Below are positions 49,181-64,000 of a stretch of 64,000 nucleotides of DNA, one piece after another. Each line of letters starts with the position of its first letter. Positions within the stretch are counted from its first letter, which is position 1. The stretch spans positions 11,227,001 to 11,291,000 of the forward strand of contig CM034126.1 in assembly GCA_019914995.1 (NCBI GenBank), in the 5' to 3' direction. The position numbers were made by a program, and so were the translations under genes. Origin of the DNA: Acanthochlamys bracteata. Taxonomy: Eukaryota; Streptophyta; Magnoliopsida; Pandanales; Velloziaceae. The notes under the pieces are model-generated. The model searched no databases. It was not told where the DNA came from and saw nothing but the letters and a program-made list of their open reading frames with translations.

Positions 49181-49861
49181 CAATGTTATCAAAATTGGAA
49201 TTTGAAGTAGGATCTATATATGGTCCAAGTTTCGTAAAATTTATATAAATTTTTACTTAATACTTTAAAAGTTTAGATAATATTTATTAAATTTTGTAAT
49301 TATTTCTATATTCAAGAATTCTTTAAAATTGTATAATATTACCATTTGATACTTGAAATATAGATTTATACAAGTACAAATTCAACTACCATGATTTTCT
49401 ATTTCAATTTTGTAGTGTTGTTTATAATTTGAATTTTAATATTTATGCGACAAAACTAATTTGCATAGTCCCGTGCGAATAGTGTCATATTTAAAATAAA
49501 ACATATTTACTTTTTTCTTCAAATATGTAATGATGATAAAGCATGCACAAGTCGCGCAATGTTAAAGTAAAAATCTAATATAAGTTATAAATGAATACCT
49601 CGAAACCATCTCAATCATTATCTTCTTCATAATCGTGTGTTTCATTTATACCAATTGCAAGAAATCTCTTTTACCTTAATTAAAATCGTATGAAATCACT
49701 GTAAAATCAGGATTTTTTCTGATTTTAAAGATTTAATAAAATCAAGACTTTACACCTATTTTACTTAATTGAAATTTTATGAAAAATAGAATTAATTTGT
49801 TGATATAAAATCATAAAATTGTGAAATTTTAGGAGTTAGAATCTATATTTTGATAACCATG
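49181..49861. mobile_element. Non-autonomous hAT-type element, copy 1
   Basis: 681 bases with inverted termini CAATGTTATCAAAATTGG (left) and CATGGTTATCAAAATATAG (right, opposite strand). It is flanked by a perfect 8-base duplication ATTCATGG at 49173-49180 and 49862-49869. An 8-base duplication and CA-initial termini are hAT hallmarks. There is no transposase. It shares termini with the element at 54516-54948. Confidence 0.8.
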
Positions 49862-49959
49862 ATTCATGGTAATGCTTTTATCAATATTGTAATTGCAAAT
49901 ACTTAACAATTGCTAAAAAAGCTTCCATTCACAAAACAGAAATAATAAGAGAAAAAAGA

Positions 49960-50025
49960 AGATGCTGGGACCCGGTACCGATCTCATGCTAAGCAAGCGT
50001 TCTATCATCTGAGATACATAGCCAT
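49960..50025 (-). pseudogene. tRNA-Ala(AGC) pseudogene or tRNA-derived fragment
   Basis: On the minus strand the sequence follows plant tRNA-Ala: D-arm/A-box-like ATGTATCTCAGATGATAGAAC, anticodon arm GCTTGCTTAGCATGAGAT with AGC in the loop, then GGTACCGGG. After that the T-arm is shortened (about 6 bases missing) before CCCAGCATCTTC. Acceptor pairing is poor and internal box A is altered (TATCTCA instead of TAGCTCA). It should not give a functional tRNA. Confidence 0.7.
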
Positions 50026-50265
50026 AGCTTTTAAAATTATACGGAAACTAATCATGTAAAACAACGAGACTCTCATTATTTTTCTATGTTAGTATAATAA
50101 TAACATATAAGCAGTTCCAAAACACAAATATGAATAATTGTTCAGCGCTATCGTAATGCATCTTTTATAGTGCTATACGTATATATTCTTTTTTTACAAA
50201 TTTCATAATTTCACGATCAAACAAATTTGATTGTGTTATTGTTCACCAAATATAGATAAGTGAAG

Positions 50266-50650
50266 ATATATGTACATCATTAAATACAGATAAGTGTATA
50301 TTATTAAATATCAGTGTGATTTCGACGATACAAAATTCTCAAATATAATATTTATTGTTAAATATAAAGTACTATAAGTTGAAAATATACTAATAAAATT
50401 TTAACTCAATCGGATTACGAATCGATCTTAATCGAAGTTATGATCAAGATGACACAAAAATTTTTAAAAAAATATATATATTGTCATCTTTCTGTTATAT
50501 TGATCATGAAGATCTTCGTGATCGGCTAAAATTTTATCAGTATATTTTCAACTAATAATTCTTAATATTCAATAGTGAATATCGTATTTGAAATTTTGTA
50601 CCGCCAAAATCACACTGATGTGCACTTAAGAGGTGATGTATATATATCCT
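50266..50650. mobile_element. Foldback/inverted-repeat element
   Basis: Two arms of about 180 bases face each other around about 50470. Left-arm blocks ATCAGTGTGATTTCG, TACAAAATTCTCAAATA, GTTGAAAATATACTAATAAA and GATCAAGATGAC reappear in reverse orientation on the right as TCATCTTTC, TCAGTATATTTTCAAC, GAAATTTTGTACCGCC and AAATCACACTGAT. Arm identity is about 75% by eye. No coding capacity. Parts of its sequence recur near 23.6 kb and 37.0 kb. Confidence 0.65.
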
Positions 50651-50787
50651 CATCCAATATAGATTCATTTTAAGTATAATTTGTGTACATTTAAATTAAA
50701 TTCGAACAAATAACTAGAAAATAATACTAAATTCGAACAATGGGAGTGTATAAAGCCAGTTATCTAATCTTGGATAATTGTCAACGT

Positions 50788-52119
<1,332 letters not shown>

Positions 52120-52174
52120 ATTGATATCTAGCTAGGGCTGGTTGTCTTCTATAATAACTGCTTTGATATGCACC

Positions 52175-52182
52175 TATTTATA
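52175..52182 (-). promoter_or_regulatory. TATA box of the peroxidase gene
   Basis: Reads TATAAATA on the minus strand, about 56 bases upstream of the start codon at 52119, consistent with a short leader. That an apparently good promoter is retained fits a recent loss of frame or a sequence error. Confidence 0.55.
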
Positions 52183-53487
52183 CTAGAGTTACATTGGAGA
52201 GAAATGAATTCGATACTAAAAAACATAGCAATTTGGCTTTGTAATCCATGTGAGAACAGTAGTACACTTCCTCTGTTTTGTATTGCTTAATTAGCTGGAG
52301 AAAATATATAAGTTTGGATTATTATAAGGTTCTGAAGACATTGCAGCTAGGTATGCAGGAGGCAAAGGGAAGCTTCTCATTTGACGAGTTCCAACTTAAC
52401 AAATAACAAGAGCAAAACAATTATTAATTATGCATAATTTTGTTCAAATAAATGAAAACTAAGTATGAAATATCAAGATATTAAACGTTGCAATAATATA
52501 TCTATATCTATATCTATATATGTACATAGAGAGAGATATTTAATATTATTTTTAATAACTAGAGCACATTGATCAATGTTTCACTTAGTGATTTCCTTGT
52601 CTTCTGACTATGAAGCACGAATGTTAGCAAAAAAGAACTAAAAGTCTTCACGCTACAATATTTCTTCTTTGTTTTTTGGCATTTATACACATTTCATATA
52701 TAATGAATCTAGCATCCAGTGGAATGCATTACCTGTATTATCTCATATCCTTGTTGTCATTCCTTCAACGTTGAGCTAAAGGTCCGGTATGAATTACAAA
52801 TGCATACATGCACTTGCTTTTAAGGATGCGAATATCCTTGTTTATATATAATGCAAAGTCAATATTCCCATGATAATGATTAAGGCCAATGCATTCTTGC
52901 TACAGTTAATTAATTAAGTCATTTTATCATGCAAACATCCTTCGCTAAAATCACAAACTTAGGTCCAAAAGCCCTTTAACTTTATATAATATGCATGCAA
53001 ATTAACTATCTGCTAATACATGTTTTTATGGCAATTTACAAAATTTTACTTATTGCAAAAGCTCTGCTTTAATTTAGGCACTAATATATACTTATTTCAG
53101 TGTTTGCACAAGAAATCAAGAATATCAATTAGTTCATAGTCTCAATTAATCAATAACAACACCATGTTCTTCTCAAAATAAAAAAAAGTTTCGAAGTCAA
53201 ATATGCTTGTTTAACGATTATAAAATGAATGATTAAGTTGATTAGAAAAGGAGCTGCCCTTTGGTCGGACGATTGGCCGCTAGAGCCATGTTGGTTCCAC
53301 GAGACAGCACATATGAATCTATAGACTACAAGACTTAACATCACTAGTTTGGTCTATTAAAGAGCGATAGATCAAAATCTATCTACAAATTTTCTACAGC
53401 AACTTGTTTTCCAGAACCTCTTCTCCCTTCATTCTACCAAGCAAAAATTCTAACAATCGACGATTTAATTCAACCAAGGGGTGTAAA
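52183..53487. other. Divergent intergenic region
   Basis: Lies between the minus-strand peroxidase and plus-strand NAC-alpha gene. It holds a (TATATC)n microsatellite at about 52497-52520. No gene, RNA or definable transposon was seen. Confidence 0.5.
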
Positions 53488-53555
53488 TGGGCCGGATTCC
53501 TTGTCTCGAAAAGAAAGCCTGTTAAAGTGTCAAATCCAGCCCATTTATAAGCCCA
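53488..53555 (+). promoter_or_regulatory. Site II cluster upstream of NAC-alpha
   Basis: TGGGCC at 53488-53493 and two inverted copies AGCCCA at 53538-53543 and 53550-53555 lie 130-200 bases before the start codon. Between the latter two is TTATAA (53545-53550). Site II repeats are TCP targets typical of translation-related genes. Confidence 0.6.
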
Positions 53556-53685
53556 GTCGATATAAACAATAACTTAAACCGTGTGAAATCAAAACCCTTG
53601 CAGCCTTGCTTTGGTTTCCCTTCCCCTAACAGATAAGGCTATCGCCGCCAACTCTACAGCCGCCAACTCTCTAAGCTCAGCGAGG

Positions 53686-56554
<2,869 letters not shown>

Positions 56555-58201
56555 AGTAGCGAACTTTATGTCTACTAAGGATGTTGGTCTTTATTAGCCT
56601 GTTAGTGAATGCACCTGGGAGTAGAATATCATAAGTTTCTTAAATTTGCAATTTTTGACTTGGATCTGTTCTTTTACCAGTAAGTTATTCTCCTATTCAA
56701 ATTATCAATGTGTGAGTTGCTTTTCATTATTGGCCAATATGGGTATTTTATTGAAATTGTCATTCTTCTGTTAGTATCATGATTCAATCTCGATTCTGTT
56801 TTTGTTCAATTTTTATAATGCAGCAATATTTTGCTCACGCCACTGCATTTGGTAGATCAGGTGTTAAAAATCCAGCTTGCATGTCTTTCTTTTCCGTGGC
56901 ATAAAGTCCATTTACTGGAACAACTTCAAAAACTTAGGATTCAAAAGTACATCCAATGCCGAGTTCTTTAAGTGAATTGTGCACGATTCTCCAAAACAAA
57001 GGAGAAAACAAAGGAAATGATAATTTCTAATGAATTTTGCAATGCCAGAAGATGTTTTAGATACCAAAGAGAAAATTGAAGAAGGGTTGAAGGTTGAGGT
57101 CTGCGTAGCAGGATTTGGTTATAGAGTAGTCGAGGAGAAGGAGAGAGATTAGAGGGAATGAAGAATTTTTCTGGGCAGAGAAGTGCGAAGACTAATTTTC
57201 GGTCCATATGAACATGAAGAAGATGAAATTGAGATGAATGGTGAAGGTATTCTGCTGCATTTCTCGGCGCCGCAAGGTTGAGAAGCAGTGATCTGTATGA
57301 CAAGACTAAAGAAGATAAGTAACGTGTGAGAATTTTGGTAGGGAGGTAGAATAGTTGAAAGGGGAGAAACGAGTGAAACGCATGAGAGACTGATCGTAGA
57401 GATGGCACTGTCGGGAAAATATACTTCTTTATAATAAGTTTCAAGAAGTTTATGGAAGGGCTAAGCTTGATCACTAACGGAATGTTTAGGAGTAGTTATG
57501 AATAAAAAATATTTTTATTTTAATTTAAAAATAAATTTTTATTTTTTATCTAAAAAAAGCATAGAACAAGAGCTTATAATATAAATATTTTAATTTTTAA
57601 ATAAAACTTATAAAATACTATTGAAAAATATAAAATAAAATTGAGGAATGAAAAATATACCATAAGCAATGCCAAAACGAGGCAACAGGAAATAACTGTT
57701 ATTGATGTTGAAATGAATAGTGAAACTTGTTTGAAGTTTGCACCAATTCAAAATAATAAAATTCGTAGTACTGGTACAAGCATCTCTGTTCGAGAACAAA
57801 AGCAGAGAGTCCATATGGAGATTCAGATATCAAACAGAACGAACACATCGTTCAACATTAACATATCTAACTGACATGAATCCTATCAATATTGTACTGT
57901 TCGACATGTATCAACTGAGATGAAATTCATCGAAACGTTCCACCGGCAACAACGTAAAACGCAGCCCAATCTGTAACTAAAAAGAAAAAAAGAAAAAGAA
58001 AAAGAAAAGAATGTCGATCTTTGACCAGCTTTTGATCTAACCTGCATTCGATCTATGTATAGAGAGAACACAATTAAATAAAGAAAGAAAGGAAGGAAGA
58101 GAACTTCCGCATCATCCAATAGAAGACATTCATATTACAAAATTTTCTTGGGACACTGAGCTATGCACTATGTGCAAAGGGTAATGACGCTTGACTCTGC
58201 A
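56555..58201. other. Convergent 3' regions of NAC-alpha and CCC1
   Basis: Holds the 3' UTRs of two genes pointing at each other. An AT-rich stretch lies at 57490-57640. The frames at 56968-57474 show no family signature and no codon-level support. Confidence 0.5.
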
Positions 58202-61200
58202 CTACGTGAAAAGGGTTACGACATCTCTTCTATATCCCCTAACTATCAACATTCTTGGGACATTCTCAACTAACTGGTCCATGTACTCCATATAAAAGTA
58301 TGCTGGGTGATTCAACGGTGGGGGAGGTAAGCTTACAAGAACCACAGCTGCCATTCTTGAGTATCTGAGTATAGTTGAGTTCAGCTTGAGTGTTGTATAA
58401 AGGAACTTATCAACCTGCTGCTCATTAACCGCTACTGGCTTTCCATCAGCCATCAATGGCTTCCCTTCTCTTCTAGCTATCTCCTTCATATCCTCAAGAT
58501 ATGTAGCAATGCGCCTTTGGGCATTTGTGAATGCCTCTAGTGAATCATCTTGCTGCAGGGCCCCGCTCTCCGTATGTGCCTCCCATGACTTCATGCTCAC
58601 TACAATGACCTCAGCCTGCATGCGGAGATCATATAGAAATTTCCTTACATCAGCTTTCAGCTCTTCTGCTTCTGTGTCCTCCTCTGCTATACAGAACACT
58701 TGAATCTTACAGCTCTCGAAGCTTTCTTTTGTCAGCAGCAGCTGAGATAAAAGCAGCATCAGGCCTCCATCCCTCACAATCCAATAGAGGTCAATGGTCC
58801 CATATTGTTTCTGGTATTCACCAGGCCACTCATCAAGGCCCTTAACAATTACAACGGCTTTATTGGCGATAATACAGTCATTTATGATACCGACAAATGT
58901 TGATGGGATTTGAGTGAGATTCTCGCGGCGCCAAATCTCCGGGTACCTCATGACAACAATGTTAGGCTTCAGGTTGCCAAGTCCCATTGTCTGTACTATA
59001 CCACGGAAGCCATCAGACATAGTTGGTGCAACAACTATCTCAGCAACTCCCTCACAACGCTTGTAATCAATATAAGTGCTCAGCTGACGACAGGCAGTCT
59101 TAGCATCCTCTGCTAATTCATGGTAATCGCCATCAATGATTGAAACAAATATTGACATCCCACGACCTTTCTTCTTCATGCAGTTAGCAAAGTCAGCAAG
59201 CTTTGGGTGGCAAGGTACATTTTCAGGTAGCTTCCCCCAAGGTCGGCAAAATATCAGGGGGATTGGATACCAATTTTTGGGATGCACTTGATTTGCTGCA
59301 AGGTAGTAGCCACAGAAAAATTATTGGATGACACACAGAAATTATTAGAGAAAATATCCTAATCCTAATAGCATGCCGCAGAAAAAGGAATACATTTTCA
59401 AGTTTACTTTAAACCAGTCATTACCCTAGGGGATTTGTCTAAAAGCTAATGCAGCTGGATTGCTTCGCAGGTCCAACACAAGCCACTTATTAACAAAGCT
59501 AGCTGTTTTTCTACTCCCCAAGACCACCAACGAAGTGAAAATTCCAATGGAACAGAACATGCTCACAAGGTCAGATCAAAAGATTGTTGAAGAAGGACAT
59601 AGCTGACCCATTTACAACAAGTTCAGGCTTAGAATTTTCTTTTTCCAACTTGTTCCATCGTATAGGTGCTTGCCTTTAAGGAAAAGGAAACATTGAGATA
59701 GCATGAGCTCATGGCTAGGGTGGGCAATGTAAATGTGCTTGATGGGAGCGAACTAGATAGATGAAACTTCTGTATCATGGAGAGACCACTTTGCAGTACA
59801 AGTCTATTCCATGATTGGCATAGCATTTCAGCATCCTTTTTACAGGTGAATTCAAATCTTATCTTATCATTTGGAAACTAGCATTCTAACCTATATTTCT
59901 TCAAATTCAAGTCAGAGGTAACGCACCCTGGGAAACTTATAGTAGAGGTGAGTTTGTGGTAAGAACAAGATCCCATGATTCATCTAGCAAAATTTGCTTT
60001 TGTATGACATTTTAAAATCTTGTCTGTCTGCCAGATGTTAATTTTTTTTCCCTCATCTTTTTCACTATGTGATTAAAGAAAACAGCTTGGCAATAATGGT
60101 TATTTAACTTAGAGACGCTTATAATATTGCATCTCCAACTGATGGAAAAAGATCGAGACAAGAGATCAAGACAATAAAAGAAAACGCAATACCTCCTAAA
60201 GATCGAAGACTTCTCAAGGCTAGCTGAAAATATGCACTCTTGAATCCGTCGCCCCAGTCTCCAGCTTTTCCTTTCAAGCTCACATAGTAATAAATAAGGC
60301 TAGCAAGAGCAAAAGACACCACAGTGAAGGACCAAGAGATCAAAAACATGATAACTGCACCAGGTAAACATTGAAGTCAGACAATTATGACAACATTTCC
60401 TTCCAGAATGCATATGATGTAACTCTCTGAACATGTATGGAGCATTTATATGGCAAGAAATGATTGAGAAACAAAATTTTCAACTTAACTTGCCAACTAG
60501 GTGAAAATACAGAAACTTCTTGGAAGATGTCATGTCTGCTGAACGGGCATTAGGTACCCATTCCATGTAGCGAGTGGATCTAATCCAGTCCAACAGTGCT
60601 TGACATGGACACAGCATCCCTCAGGAAATGTCCGAGTTTGCTAGCTAGCATTTCAAATTTGACTACATGTGTCTTACAGTGGACATTAAAACAATAAAAC
60701 CCCTCCTACATGATACTTATCACAATATACTTTAGTTATACCAAGACAGTGCTCTGTTTAACTAAGAAAAATGCCAGAGCTAATTAATGACAAAGATCAG
60801 CCAAGGCGCATGTCACTCATCTATTACAACCTAACATAAACTAAAATTCCATATAATAACTTAAAGAAGACAACAAAGGTGGCCTACCCATACAAAGCAA
60901 AGCTCCAATGAGTGACAAACTCCAATGGTGAAACTTCCATCGAGGACGCCAGCTAGGTGCATCTAGCAGGTCCAGAAGGAAACAAGATAGATTCACACCA
61001 GCATAGCATAGAAGGAAAAACATGGTTATAGTTGGGGTGATCAGATCCAAATTTCCAATCACCACACACCCAATACAGATGAAGGCTGTGAAAAGAGTTG
61101 CTAGATGAGGCTCGCCACCTTCTACTACTTTGAAATAGTTAAGTACTGGAAGAATATCATCATTAGCGATTGCTGCCAGCAAGCGGGGTGCACCAGTCAA

Positions 61201-63870
61201 GCTCTGAAGTGCAGCACCTAGAGTTGAGAGAATGATTCCAACATAAATGACTGCCGGAACAGGCCAAGCAACTGCAGCAGTGAGAAGCCTGCACGTATAT
61301 TAGAACATTGAACTACTTTATAGAATTGCACCATACGAAAATGTAAAGAATTCTAATGTAATTCACTAAAGATTTATACTTTTAATATCTATTGTCTAAT
61401 ATAGTTTCCATGCACTCTATGCAAGCATCAAGTGACTTGTGTTCAATACTTTTTTGAAGGAATTGTTGAATGTTACAATAATTAAGAAAGTACTAATTTA
61501 CAAGTGCCCATACTTGAGAATTCGAGTAGTAACATTTCAGTTGCTAGCTGTGCTGTTTTCAATTAGTTGCATCACCAGACATACAACTACCAATATAAAA
61601 CCATTATTTGTTACTGAATGAGGTCTTCCTCTGATGGACTCAGTTAAGATACATGGAAAAGCAATTACTTGAGTAATTTAAGGGACTTATGGCTGGAAAT
61701 TTGTCAAATGATAATAAAGATCTATAGTTTGTTATTGGCTGGAAATTTGTCAATAGATAACACTAAGAAATTGCAAGGTCATAAAACAAGCCAATGAATG
61801 ATAGATGACTTCAGACATCAAACATGGATGATACAGTAAGTTATTAGAAGAGCCGCAGGCTATTGCAGTAAATAAAGTACCGCTACATCATATATATATT
61901 GTTTTTCATGTTGTTAGGTTCTAAAGTCGGCTATGCATAATTGTACCGATTTGTTAAAAGCTCTTCACGAGTTGCCAGAGCACCAAACAGCAGTACTGAT
62001 ATGAAATAGAGAAATGTTGTTGTAATGGTGGCAGCAAGTGTTCCAATAGGAATGGAACGTTGTGTATCCTTAAGAGATGCAGATCTGTTTGAGCCCGCCA
62101 TGATCCCCGTTACAGCTGGAAAGAAAAGACCTACCAATGCACTGGAAAAAGTCAAAAAAGCATACATCAGAAGACATGAAAAAAAAGCTGCAAAAGCATA
62201 AGAACAATTTCTGATTGACCTAGTTGCTAATAAGAGAAACTTTTGAAAAAATTAAATCTGCAACCATTATTTTAAATCAGAGCTCTTTGTCATAAATATG
62301 CTCAGACCTCTGTACAATAAACATTCATAGCACTCAATGAACAAACACAAACTGATGTCACAGAAGATATCTCATCCACAAAGCAACACAAAATGCATAT
62401 TCCAGAATCCAGATGAATGCATCTCGATGGTGTTTATGAATAAGCTTGATCAGCCTTGATGATTAGTTGCTTTAATCTAAGGCTATCAGATTACTTGACG
62501 TATCATAATACAACCACATTTTAAGGTCAGATCCTATATGCTGTTTCAGTAGAAGGCAAGACCAAGTCCCAGGATATTCTATAATCAAACAACTGTGCAA
62601 GATGTCACCTGTCTAAGGTCTGATAATCGTTCACACTGTTTAAAACTTGAATCATAAAGGGCAAGACCAGCTAATATGTAAGAAAGAAAAGGAAGAGTAT
62701 GATGCTCACTTAAAATTCCAATAAACAGAGCCTTGTAAGTCAGGAATTCCAGCATTCGTAGTCCGTTGATAGTCTGAGCTCCAGTTGTCTTTGAATGTTT
62801 GCAATCTCAAACCAGTAATTCCACCTGTAAAAGCATAAATCTCAAAATAGAAACTTTAATTATACTTGGTGCATATGGATGATGCAACCATGAAACACAG
62901 AACTAATTAACCCAGCAACAAACATCAAATAGAAATCAGTAAACATTAAAAAACCATGTACAGAGCTCTAGATCAAACTTACTTGAAGCATTCCTACTAC
63001 GAGCAGCGAAGATTCCGATAAATATGCAGAAGAGAGAAAATAAGACAGGGATCAAGAAGGCAGGTGCAACACGGTTGATCATCTTCACCCCACCAAACAC
63101 AATAAAACACAGTAGTATGGTCACAATAATCCCATAAATTTGAAGATCATGTATGCTTGGTGTGTATACAGTCGTCGTTGTAACATTCACTGCTGTGCTA
63201 TTTATTGCTGTCGTGTTACTAACAACTGTCACTTTCTCTGTAAAATGAACATAATAAAAGTTTAAACAGTAAGTTTTTAAGAAATTGATCTAAATATTAA
63301 TGACATACAGAAGCAGTTTCACCAGAAATTATGCGAAAAGATTCACTGTAATTCACTTACTTGACAAGGCAAATGCATATATTATAACTTAAGAGATACA
63401 AATTTGATTACAAATGGTTAGAACCACTATTATATCAATTATGTAGCTCACTGATGTATGTAGTCAAACATCCGACGTTTCTCAAAACTTCATTTCTTAT
63501 TCCTACAATGATATACTATGGCAACAGAAAGTGAATACTGACACAACTTGCTGAATTGTATGCATATAACAATGAATGAAGCTAGCAAATGCAATGAATA
63601 TACAACTTTTAAAATTTACTAATATCATAAATACAGTTCTTCATAAGTGAAATATGAATCCCAACTTACAGAAGTTAATTATTTCAGTTTCAGAATGCAG
63701 CCGACACATTGTTTTCGGTTTTAGTGCAATATAAGTTAATTTGGCTTTACTGAAGCTTGGTATAAAACATACAACCTGCTCACCATTCAGAATAGATACA
63801 AAAGTTACCTGTGAAAAAGCCAGCTCCAGGTGCAGCATCTAAGAAAGTCTCAACAGCCCCAAGAACATAC
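58202..63870 (-). CDS. CCC1: Cation-chloride cotransporter CCC1 (3' seven exons, partial)
   Basis: Minus-strand exons 63870-63809, 63237-62983, 62824-62710, 62141-61947, 61288-60888, 60354-60193 and 59295-58202 join in phase; earlier exons lie beyond the window. Transmembrane segments of the amino-acid-permease fold are visible: [109 protein letters not shown] and [19 protein letters not shown]. The last exon carries the cytosolic SLC12 C-terminal domain, from [17 protein letters not shown] to the family ending RRDVVTLFT. Plant CCC1 moves Na+, K+ and Cl- electroneutrally and in Arabidopsis works in the Golgi/trans-Golgi network, tuning lumenal ions and pH. An N-glycosylation-rich loop ([17 protein letters not shown]) sits in exon 63237-62983. 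No lesions were seen. Confidence 0.95.
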
Positions 63871-64000
63871 CTGGAGAGTGTAATCAAAGGGAAACTCATG
63901 AAACTATAGACTATAACTGTGCCTGTGTATGTGTTTTTGTTTCACAATATATATCATACAAAATGAGAGAACAATCATTTACAACTAATAAATGTTCTCA
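63871..64000 (-). other. CCC1: CCC1 intron running off the window
   Basis: Sequence upstream of the exon at 63870-63809 begins with a 3' splice site (TCTCCAG on the minus strand) and contains no coding signal. The 5' exons, encoding the N-terminus and first helices, must lie to the right of base 64000. Confidence 0.7.

Noticed and set aside
56968-57474. 168-residue minus-strand frame between NAC-alpha and CCC1.
   Set aside because: Sits in converging 3' UTR territory, with no domain, repetitive Leu/Phe/Ser content and no splice or promoter support.

Overview
The window is nuclear DNA from a flowering plant. It is AT-rich, its genes carry short exons with GT-AG introns, and intergenic DNA is full of LTR retrotransposons and small inverted-repeat transposons. 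Gene content (NGATHA-type B3 factor, CURT1B, TIM13, class III peroxidase, NAC-alpha, CCC1 cotransporter) fits a core eudicot. The species cannot be named from sequence alone.

Layout. 1.5-2.7 kb (minus): a three-exon DMR6-like 2-oxoglutarate dioxygenase. 6.2-8.1 kb (plus): a six-exon CURT1B thylakoid-curvature gene. 10.7-11.3 kb (minus): a three-exon heavy-metal-associated isoprenylated protein (HIPP). Its upstream side is occupied by a MITE into which a 5.6 kb Ty3/gypsy element (Reina-like, minus, 11507-17104) has inserted. 18.6-19.6 kb: two abutting degenerate tandem arrays, then a broken gene fragment (19.65-20.75 kb). 26.6-27.7 kb (minus): an intronless NGATHA-like B3 repressor. 31.5-36.7 kb (plus): a decayed Ty1/copia element with both LTRs and an intact target duplication. 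36.7-45.7 kb: intergenic DNA with several non-autonomous elements. 45.8-48.5 kb (plus): TIM13. 50.8-52.1 kb (minus): a class III peroxidase with two frameshifts. 53.7-56.6 kb (plus): nascent polypeptide-associated complex alpha. 58.2 kb to beyond the right edge (minus): the 3' seven exons of a cation-chloride cotransporter (CCC1 type).

The genes are independently transcribed and belong to unrelated pathways: defence metabolism, thylakoid architecture, metal or isoprenyl-linked binding, organ development, mitochondrial import, cell-wall redox, co-translational targeting and endomembrane ion transport. TIM13 and NAC-alpha share site II (TGGGCY) promoter motifs, common in growth-linked housekeeping genes.

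No undescribed multi-gene system was found. The points most worth following are the transposon-derived HIPP promoter, the duplicated 5' splice site in TIM13, the frameshifted peroxidase, the hAT MITE pair, the clean C-to-T decay of the copia element, and the tandem arrays beside the unknown gene fragment. Exon boundaries were set by hand from splice sites, reading phase and remembered family alignments. No database search was run.
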